Source of the DNA: a virus
DNA length: 33,160 nucleotides
IMG/VR virus record: IMGVR_UViG_3300028008_001749
Location: 1-33,160 of that record
Strand: one strand, 5' to 3'
Positions 28,084 through 33,160 of the stretch are shown piece by piece. Each line of letters starts with the position of its first letter. Position 1 is the stretch's first letter. The translations under genes and the position numbers were made by a program. The notes under the pieces were generated by a model. It worked only from the letters and a program-made list of their open reading frames with translations. It had not been told where the DNA came from and did not search any database.

Positions 28084-28926
28084 TGGATATCTAAGTGTAT
28101 TTGAGGTTCTTTCAAGTACTACACTAATATCAGAAGCATGATGTCTTACTGCATCTAATCCTGCTAGTGCTAGCAGTTTTTTACTTTGTAATGTAGGCAT
28201 TTGATGTTGGTTTTGTTGGAATACATAGCTTATTGCTTTTAGTTTGTTATTAACATCATTTACTTTAATATTCCATTCTTTGTAGCTATTTCTTTGTAAG
28301 TATTCCTTAACCCATTGTTTTAAATTTTTGTTATGAAATATTTTTAATGCATTAAATGTATCTGCAGGATCTCCTAACCAGTCATGCATTTCTAATACTA
28401 TATCTGCATGTTCAGCCCACATTTCGTCTTGATTAATATATTGATTATAAAGATACTTCCAAGTATTATCAATGCTAGTAAATGCATTCATTTCATCACT
28501 GTATTCACGTTTTAAAAATAAGTCTAAATACAAGTAACTGTTAGTACCCATTGTTGTTGTTATTACAGTTATAGGAAGATTATGTTCTTCTTTATATTCC
28601 ATAATTTCTTTTGTATTTTTTGCATGTGTAAACAATGCTACACTTTTTCCTGTTCCTAGTGATTCCCATACTTTACATAATGTATGTAACGAGGTTACAT
28701 CCATTTGTTCATCGTTTCTAATATTGGGAGTATATGTTTCTACATATGTATCAGGAATATTCCACCAGTCATTTATTGTTAATGCATCATTAAAGTTTGT
28801 ACCTTTTTCGGTATGGTACACATTATTATGAACTACATTATAACAGGTTGGGCTTTGATTGATTATGTAAGTTAACGCACTCGCACAAATTGCACTACGA
28901 GTACAAACAAGATATATTTGATTCAT
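28066..28926 (-). CDS. Possible P-loop sulfotransferase-like protein (3)
   Basis: 286 aa. The start QIYLVCTRSAICASALTYII (3-22) has the strand, loop with R-S-x-x-S-A and helix expected for the PAPS-binding loop, followed by NQSP as in the plus-strand protein (2). Other parts: GTGKSVALFTHAKNTKEIME and ITVITTTMGTNSYLYLDLFL. The match is weaker than for 16785-17489. The ATG overlaps the stop of the nitroreductase-like gene (ATGA). The C-terminal half is helical (AISYVFQQNQHQ). Confidence 0.4.
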   Translation of the reverse strand: MNQIYLVCTRSAICASALTYIINQSPTCYNVVHNNVYHTEKGTNFNDALTINDWWNIPDTYVETYTPNIRNDEQMDVTSLHTLCKVWESLGTGKSVALFTHAKNTKEIMEYKEEHNLPITVITTTMGTNSYLYLDLFLKREYSDEMNAFTSIDNTWKYLYNQYINQDEMWAEHADIVLEMHDWLGDPADTFNALKIFHNKNLKQWVKEYLQRNSYKEWNIKVNDVNNKLKAISYVFQQNQHQMPTLQSKKLLALAGLDAVRHHASDISVVLERTSNTLRYPLTTSS

Positions 28927-29660
28927 TTTTTAACTATACATTTTGGAATGTCATAGATTTTGCGACCTTGTATTTTCCATCTAGCATAATCTATAGAATT
29001 CCATGTATCACGTTGTCCTTTTTCTTTACTTTCTTTATAAACCATTCCAGTTTCTATATTAAAGTGTTCTTCTGCTTCTGGACCAAAACATACTGCAATT
29101 CCTGGCTCAAATACAATATCATCTGTTTGTCCATCTTGATCTGATCCAAACATAACTTCTAGTTGTTCTTTATAAGTTGTGTTCATATAGTTAGTAAAGT
29201 AATCTCTTTTAGCTTCGTTGTTTTCTTCAAGTCCTGCATTACAACGAAATGTTCCTACGTTATAATCTAATCTTAATAATTCTGAAAGTAATACACCACA
29301 TGTCATTCCTTCGTGTCTAGTAGCTAATTCATTTATTGTTTTTTGGCTTTCTTGATCAGACATTAACCAAGCCTTATTAGGTGTTGTAGCACATAAAAAT
29401 ATTCCTGGTGCTTGCATTACTGGAAGCATATGTTCTCTTCCTTCAGGACCGTTCATCCAAAAAACTTCTTTAATTAACCATTCTCTAATTTCTTTGTCAC
29501 TGTCATCTAGATAAATCCAAATATCAGATTTAGTATTACATTGTAATGGTAAGTTATTTAAAACTGTTTCTAGGTATTCTAAATGTTCTGGGTTGATTTC
29601 TCTATTAGTTTCAGAGAATTTTCTGACTGTAAATCTGTTTGTCCATACGTCTGGATTCAT
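28923..29660 (-). CDS. Nitroreductase-fold-like protein
   Basis: 245 aa. The N-terminal TNRFTVRKFSETNREINPEH resembles the nitroreductase start (R-R-S-x-R-x-F), and AGLEENNEAKRDYF, HEGMTCGVLLSELLRLDYNV and MLPVMQAPGIFLCATT fit the family's AP-x-x-I and G-x-x-x-x-N-x-x-L-x-A-x-x-x-G pattern. FMN-contacting residues are not all identifiable, so it may be a diverged or non-catalytic member. Lies 4 bases after the membrane/coiled-coil gene. Role in the phage unknown. Confidence 0.5.
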   Translation of the reverse strand: MNPDVWTNRFTVRKFSETNREINPEHLEYLETVLNNLPLQCNTKSDIWIYLDDSDKEIREWLIKEVFWMNGPEGREHMLPVMQAPGIFLCATTPNKAWLMSDQESQKTINELATRHEGMTCGVLLSELLRLDYNVGTFRCNAGLEENNEAKRDYFTNYMNTTYKEQLEVMFGSDQDGQTDDIVFEPGIAVCFGPEAEEHFNIETGMVYKESKEKGQRDTWNSIDYARWKIQGRKIYDIPKCIVKK

Positions 29661-29663
29661 GTT

Positions 29664-29948
29664 TTAACGCCTTCTTTTTTCAAGCGAAGTTATTCGCTTT
29701 TCTAATTCTTCTATTTTCTTTGTAAGTTTTGGGTTGGCTGCTTTCCATGCATCTGGATTATGTTTAAACCAAGTCCAGCCCCATCTGTTAACTAGGAAGT
29801 CTAATGTTGCTTCCCATTTATTTATTGCCCAAAAGGCTATGTAAGTATCTTTAATCCAGTATACAAATAACGCACCAAATATGCTACCTACTATGGCTGT
29901 GTACATCCACAACCTGTCTGTAACCATTTGTACAATTATGTCCCACAT
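29664..29948 (-). CDS. Membrane protein with C-terminal coiled coil
   Basis: 94 aa. One membrane helix (about 15-32; MYTAIVGSIFGALFVYWI), a Trp-rich middle (VNRWGWTWFKHNPDAW) and a charged coiled coil at the end (LTKKIEELEKRITSLEKRRR). ATG overlaps the upstream stop (TAATG). Family not recognised; a spanin or membrane adaptor would be possible by layout, but no lysis gene is next to it. Confidence 0.7.
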   Translation of the reverse strand: MWDIIVQMVTDRLWMYTAIVGSIFGALFVYWIKDTYIAFWAINKWEATLDFLVNRWGWTWFKHNPDAWKAANPKLTKKIEELEKRITSLEKRRR

Positions 29949-31018
29949 TATCCGTTAGCCTTGTTAAGCGTTAGCTGTGCCCATTGTTCTCTACCTGCAC
30001 CAGCTTGTGTTGGAATAATACTAATACTAGTTGAAGCAGAATGTCCGCCTCTTCTGAATGCGATTAAATCATTTTCATTTTTAATCATTGCAAATTTTTG
30101 ATTTGGAAAACTACATAGTAGTAATGCATCAAAATCATCTCTGTTTTTGTACCATAAGAAGTTTGCTTTTAAATACGCATCTTCAATTTCAATTGGATTA
30201 TCTGTTGAAGCAAATGCTTTTACAATAGGATCTGCAAAACCTTCTAAGTCCATTTTTAATAGTTCTGACATAAGTGCTGTTCTAATTTGTCTACTCTCTG
30301 GATCGCTTAATGGTAAGTCTTGTGCTAGTGCTGGAATAAATTTACCTAATCCCAAGCTACCGCCCTTGCCACCAATTGAACCCATAACAGTAGGAAGTCT
30401 ATCTGCATACTTGTCAATTACTGTACGTTTAGCTTTTTGTGATCCACCGCCGTATCCAATACGTCCGCCTGTACTTGATACTGCTGATTTTAATTCAACT
30501 TTACCAATGCCCTCTATTTCTAAATCACCTTCGCCTGATGCTAATCTAATTTTGTTACTTAAACATGCAAGTGCATATTCGCCTGGGCCTTTTTGTTTTT
30601 TACCTGTTCCGTAATTTTTAAGTTCATGAAAAACTTTAACAGCGGCTGGGTGTGTAAATATTGATGTAAAAGAAACTAATGGTGAATTAAGTTTTGATAC
30701 ATCAACTACTCCACCTTTTTCTAATTGAGAAATCATTTCGTTCATTGACTTATAATCACTATCAGCTGATGCAATAATTTTAGTTAAGTCTTGCATAACT
30801 AAAGTTTTTTCTTTATCACTTAATGGTTCATCTGCTAATGGTGCCGCAAAACCTTTTGAGATATTATCTCCGATTTGACCACTGTTAAGTAGTTTATAGA
30901 TTCTGTCAAGTAACGCTGCATCTTCATCATTGTCAGCTCGTAAGCCTGATATTCTAGATACAATAATTTCTTTTTCTTTGTCTAAATCATCATATTCAAA
31001 TAAGTTTCTAAGTCTCAT
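29948..31018 (-). CDS. Late-promoter protein with probable PD-(D/E)XK motif
   Basis: 356 aa. Centre has a nuclease-like signature: GPGEYALACLSNKIRLASG with Glu147, then GEGDLEIEGIGKVELKSA (162-179): Asp165 and Glu175-x-Lys177, spaced as in restriction-endonuclease-fold active sites (D-x(9)-E-x-K), next to a Gly-rich loop (GGRIGYGGGSQKA). The N-terminal half is helical and charged. Could be a late-expressed DNA-processing nuclease or a structural protein that kept the fold; the sequence alone does not decide. It has GAGGAA before the ATG and a TATAAATA box 25 bases upstream. Confidence 0.65.
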   Translation of the reverse strand: MRLRNLFEYDDLDKEKEIIVSRISGLRADNDEDAALLDRIYKLLNSGQIGDNISKGFAAPLADEPLSDKEKTLVMQDLTKIIASADSDYKSMNEMISQLEKGGVVDVSKLNSPLVSFTSIFTHPAAVKVFHELKNYGTGKKQKGPGEYALACLSNKIRLASGEGDLEIEGIGKVELKSAVSSTGGRIGYGGGSQKAKRTVIDKYADRLPTVMGSIGGKGGSLGLGKFIPALAQDLPLSDPESRQIRTALMSELLKMDLEGFADPIVKAFASTDNPIEIEDAYLKANFLWYKNRDDFDALLLCSFPNQKFAMIKNENDLIAFRRGGHSASTSISIIPTQAGAGREQWAQLTLNKANG

Positions 31019-31042
31019 AATAAGTTCCTCTTTTATATACTA

Positions 31043-31687
31043 CTATTTATAATAAAACCCAATTTGTCCGCTGTCTAAATTTCCGTTAGCGTCATCCTTG
31101 CTTTTCATAAAAATGTAGCCCATATGTTCATAATCCATAAACATTTGTGGATCTTCGTGTGCCCATATAGGTATTACTTCTACTGCCCATTTAGGATACC
31201 CTATGTTATGCCTTAAATGAACTTCTATTATTTTACCACCTTTAAAATCAATGTTGATATGTTTAGCTGAACTTAACCCATCAACCCAACTTGGTAAATC
31301 ATATTCTGGGAAAGGTTCTACTTTTTCCCACTTGTTAAACGCTGAAAGACTTCTCGAATGATGTATGCCTTTCATTGCTTGTTGTGGATATAGTTCTCCT
31401 TTACGGAATGTATAATCCACACTAACTAAATCGCCTTCAAAATATTCACACCAAAAATGTCCTGGTGTCATAATAGTATCACCTTTTTCAAGTTCTACTA
31501 TTTTTGCTGAAACTCCCATATTACTTAAATTCATAATAGGTCTTTCAACGTACTTACCTGTACTTGGTACAGGAACAGTGTCTGGTCCACAACTGTAACC
31601 TAGCTTTTGACTTAGTTCCAATTTATTGTAGACCCACCTTAAAGCAGGATATGCCTGCCAACTATCTGAGTTTTTTGGTTCGCTCAT
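31043..31687 (-). CDS. Unknown 214-aa phage protein
   Basis: Starts MSEPKNSDSWQAYPALRWVY; contains KLELSQKLGYSCGPDTVPVP and YVERPIMNLSNMGVSAKI, then SWVDGLSSAKHINIDF. Related-looking sequences occur in marine phages in my memory (K-L-E-L-A-x-x-x-G, ...VRP-x-x-N-L), but without a named function. Beta-rich C-terminus with HINIDFKGGKIIEVHLRH and GYIFMKSKD. Soluble, no signal peptide. Its start overlaps the zinc-ribbon gene by 26 bases. Confidence 0.7.
   Translation of the reverse strand: MSEPKNSDSWQAYPALRWVYNKLELSQKLGYSCGPDTVPVPSTGKYVERPIMNLSNMGVSAKIVELEKGDTIMTPGHFWCEYFEGDLVSVDYTFRKGELYPQQAMKGIHHSRSLSAFNKWEKVEPFPEYDLPSWVDGLSSAKHINIDFKGGKIIEVHLRHNIGYPKWAVEVIPIWAHEDPQMFMDYEHMGYIFMKSKDDANGNLDSGQIGFYYK
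31044..31051 (-). promoter_or_regulatory. T4-type late promoter TATAAATA
   Basis: Exact match to the T4 late consensus on the minus strand, 25 bases before the ATG of 29948-31018, with GAGGAA in between. It overlaps the TAG stop of the upstream gene. The DsbA homologue encoded at 27767-28024 fits late transcription of this type. Confidence 0.7.
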
Positions 31688-31868
31688 TTTTTATTCCAGT
31701 GCAATTACTACACCTGCAACTATCGCATATTTTAATCATACGCAATTCGCCGCCATCACAAGCATAGTCTTTAACCTGTTCCCAACGTGATGTTCCACAA
31801 TGTGTCGGATGCCCACAATTCTGGCACGAGCCATTTGTGTGTTCTGCTATCTTCCTTGTGAATTCCAT
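31662..31868 (-). CDS. Cys-rich zinc-ribbon-like protein, 68 aa
   Basis: Starts MEFTRKIAEHTNGSCQNCGH. Cysteines: C-x-x-C at 15/18, HC near 23-24, a Cys near 37, then ICDSCRCSNC (pairs near 48, 51, 53 and 56). Two knuckles of the C-x-x-C type fit one or two zinc ribbons. The charged tail IKNERTKKLR would suit nucleic-acid or protein binding. Role unknown. It overlaps the following gene by 26 bases. Confidence 0.7.
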   Translation of the reverse strand: MEFTRKIAEHTNGSCQNCGHPTHCGTSRWEQVKDYACDGGELRMIKICDSCRCSNCTGIKNERTKKLR

Positions 31869-31872
31869 TGGT

Positions 31873-31944
31873 TTACAGTTTCGCCATCTTCAACTGATGT
31901 TGTGTGTTTGCTTCTAGAAATGTTTCGATAAGTTTTTTAGTCAT
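31873..31944 (-). CDS. Possible 23-aa micro-ORF
   Basis: ATG 31942-31944 to TAA 31873-31875: MTKKLIETFLEANTQHQLKM and three more residues. It sits in the only gap of this region (31869-31961). No strong Shine-Dalgarno (GAAAG is 9 bases away). It may be real or chance; otherwise the gap holds nothing I can name. Confidence 0.3.
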   Translation of the reverse strand: MTKKLIETFLEANTQHQLKMAKL

Positions 31945-31961
31945 TCACTAATTTCTTTCGT

Positions 31962-32210
31962 CTATTTAATAGATTTCCAAAGTTGAGTAACTAATTTATC
32001 CTTAGTTAATCGTTTATCAAGTTCAATGCCATATACTCTGCCAACTTCTTCAAGTTTAGCTTTAGTCATGCTTGACAGTTCTTTTTTGTTCTTAAAAGAC
32101 GGTTTTACTACTAGTGGTTTTGTTTCTATTTTCTTTTTAACTTCTTTAACTTCATCAGTTAGTACCAATGGTTTTTCAGAAGAAAAAATGCTTTTTATCC
32201 ATTTTAACAT
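31962..32210 (-). CDS. Small protein with HeH/SAP-like C-terminal domain
   Basis: 82 aa. N-terminal hydrophobic/charged part (MLKWIKSIFSSEKPLVLTDE), Lys-rich linker (KKIETKPLVVKPSFKNKKEL), then SSMTKAKLEEVGRVYGIELD and KRLTKDKLVTQLWKSIK, a helix-extended loop-helix motif (L-x-x-x-G-x-x-x-G-I...T-K-x-x-L-I) like HeH/SAP modules, which often bind DNA. ATG has AGGAAA upstream. Family role unknown; a DNA-binding or terminator-linked adaptor is possible. Confidence 0.65.
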   Translation of the reverse strand: MLKWIKSIFSSEKPLVLTDEVKEVKKKIETKPLVVKPSFKNKKELSSMTKAKLEEVGRVYGIELDKRLTKDKLVTQLWKSIK

Positions 32211-32221
32211 AGTATTTCCTT

Positions 32222-33160
32222 TTATTGTTTACGTGTTTGAATCCAATCAGCTATACGTAATCGTCTTTCTGATCTAGCGGATTCGTCTTGTTGTGCAGTC
32301 ATATATTTAATAACTGCGCCTTTTACTCCATCTGGAACATTGTCATGGTACTCTTCAGAGTCCATGTCATATACACTAATGTCTTTACCACCAAGTGGTC
32401 CCCCACCTTGATGATCATGTCCAGTATGGATTGTATTAGATTTTTTAGATTTAACTCCGCTTCCATCTGTGTCAGCATAATTTAATCTACCTTCTAAATC
32501 TAATACATCAACTTCTTTTGGATCTGCTTTTACTACACTTTTAAAAGAAGTTAAGTCACCTGCTTTACGCCCGCCGCCGGTAATAGTACCAGTGTTACGA
32601 TATTCTACTTTGAAGTATTCACCGTTTGGCGCTCTTATATAATCTGTGTTTGGTGCATACAAATCTAATTCATTAATTTGTTGTTCGTTTTCTTTTGCAG
32701 CTTGAAAAATCTTTTCTTTTAATTTTGATGCATATATTGCTTTACGTGGCTGTTTTTGTCTAGGTCGTTCCGGTTGTTTTGGTTGTCTATCTTGTTTCGG
32801 TTCACTTGGTTGTTTTGGTTGTGGTGGATCCATATGTGGACTAGGTGTAGGTTGACTTGGATTCTTTGATTGTGGTGGATCATCCTGTGGACTAGGCTGA
32901 TTTGGAATATCATTTGGAACAATTTTCATTCCCTTTAATGATGGTGGTTGAGTTGGCTTATGATCGTGTCCATGGATGTGACGTCCAATATGTGGTAATT
33001 TACTTAACGCACCTCTAACACCTTTTGCTTTATCTTCAACAAATACTTGTACCATATCATCGCCATTACGTAGTCCGCCTCTTTTAACTTTTACGTTTTC
33101 TTTGCCATATTCTTTTTCAGCTTGTTCTGGAGACATACTAGTTTGTTTCCAACGCTTTTC
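32222..33160 (-). CDS. Pro/Gln-rich protein, 5' end outside window
   Basis: The frame has an ATG at 33134-33136 (304 aa), but stays open to the window edge, and the extra residues EKRWKQTS precede it without a ribosome-binding site, so the gene probably starts further upstream. N-terminal segment: EQAEKEYGKENVKVKRGGLR and DDMVQVFVE look folded. Then a disordered Pro/Gln/Lys stretch (QPTPSPHMDPPQPKQPSEPK and similar repeats, about 75-135), then a folded-looking C-terminal half (YIRAPNGEYFKVEYRNTG, THTGHDHQGGG-like region). A virion or tail-associated protein is plausible; not proven. RHIHGHDH and HTGHDHQGG are His-rich. Confidence 0.6.
   Translation of the reverse strand, partial: EKRWKQTSMSPEQAEKEYGKENVKVKRGGLRNGDDMVQVFVEDKAKGVRGALSKLPHIGRHIHGHDHKPTQPPSLKGMKIVPNDIPNQPSPQDDPPQSKNPSQPTPSPHMDPPQPKQPSEPKQDRQPKQPERPRQKQPRKAIYASKLKEKIFQAAKENEQQINELDLYAPNTDYIRAPNGEYFKVEYRNTGTITGGGRKAGDLTSFKSVVKADPKEVDVLDLEGRLNYADTDGSGVKSKKSNTIHTGHDHQGGGPLGGKDISVYDMDSEEYHDNVPDGVKGAVIKYMTAQQDESARSERRLRIADWIQTRKQ

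Noticed and set aside
30147-30614. Plus-strand 155-aa open frame
   Set aside because: Antisense to the late PD-(D/E)XK-like gene; Pro/Ser-rich shadow translation.
1-33160. tRNA genes, CRISPR arrays, IS elements, att sites
   Set aside because: Nothing with a cloverleaf, spaced repeats, transposase or integrase was seen; nearly all bases are covered by protein genes.

Overview
The window looks like about 33 kb from an AT-rich, T4-superfamily myovirus of a marine-type bacterium. The basis is a family-B DNA polymerase of T4 gp43 type and length (22677-25370), a gp44-type clamp loader (164-1090), a homologue of T4 DsbA (27767-28024), dense ATGA/TAATG gene overlaps, a T4-late-type TATAAATA box (31044-31051), and auxiliary genes of the kind carried by cyanophages and SAR11 phages (MazG, 2OG-Fe(II) oxygenases, desaturase, PRPP synthase, ClpP, A-type Fe-S carrier, SleB hydrolase). 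The host identity (SAR11 or another AT-rich marine bacterium) is inference. No integrase, tRNA, rRNA, IS element or CRISPR array was seen. All genes lie on the minus strand except one five-gene block on the plus strand (14615-17489).

Layout, low to high coordinate (minus-strand transcription runs high to low). 1-1513: clamp loader gp44, a partial gene after it and two small genes. 1482-5311: two small membrane proteins, PRPP synthase, a ParB-fold protein, ClpP, a GroES-like co-chaperonin and a truncated DnaE-like protein. 5324-10949: a long, almost gapless operon with RpiB, MazG, an A-type Fe-S carrier, APRT, a coiled-coil protein, Nfu, two micro-proteins, an FTR1-like iron permease, a seven-iron ferredoxin, a MIP18/SufT protein, an SGNH hydrolase and a QueD-like protein. 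11019-14508: cold-shock protein, two 2OG-Fe(II) oxygenases flanking an acyltransferase-like protein, a fatty-acid desaturase and a small protein. 14615-17489 (+): acyltransferase-like protein, DUF6356-like protein, a mini AMP-dependent ligase and two sulfotransferase-like P-loop proteins. 17443-22610: an unknown protein, a second SGNH protein, two exported peptidoglycan hydrolases (SleB and glucosaminidase) and small genes. 22677-28024: DNA polymerase, radical SAM protein, DNA methyltransferase and DsbA. 28066-33160: a sulfotransferase-like protein, a nitroreductase-like protein, a probable PD-(D/E)XK protein behind a late promoter, zinc-ribbon and HeH-like small proteins, and a Pro-rich partial protein.

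How the genes may work together (inference). RpiB, PRPP synthase, APRT and MazG form a ribose-phosphate/purine-salvage axis for nucleotide supply. The permease, ferredoxin, A-type carrier, Nfu and SufT-like proteins form an iron uptake and Fe-S maturation set; the radical SAM protein is a likely Fe-S client and the 2OG oxygenases and di-iron desaturase are other iron users in the window. The desaturase, oxygenases, acyltransferase-like proteins, mini-ligase and sulfotransferase-like proteins suggest modification of a lipid or surface small molecule. Peptidoglycan hydrolases with signal peptides indicate Sec-dependent lysis.

Control is readable. At least nine sigma70-like promoters (TTGAC(A/T), 16-17 bp, TATAAT-like) stand before operons. 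Four of them place the -10 only 5-8 nt before the ATG (probable leaderless mRNAs). Two carry the same AAGATATCTT palindrome between -35 and -10.
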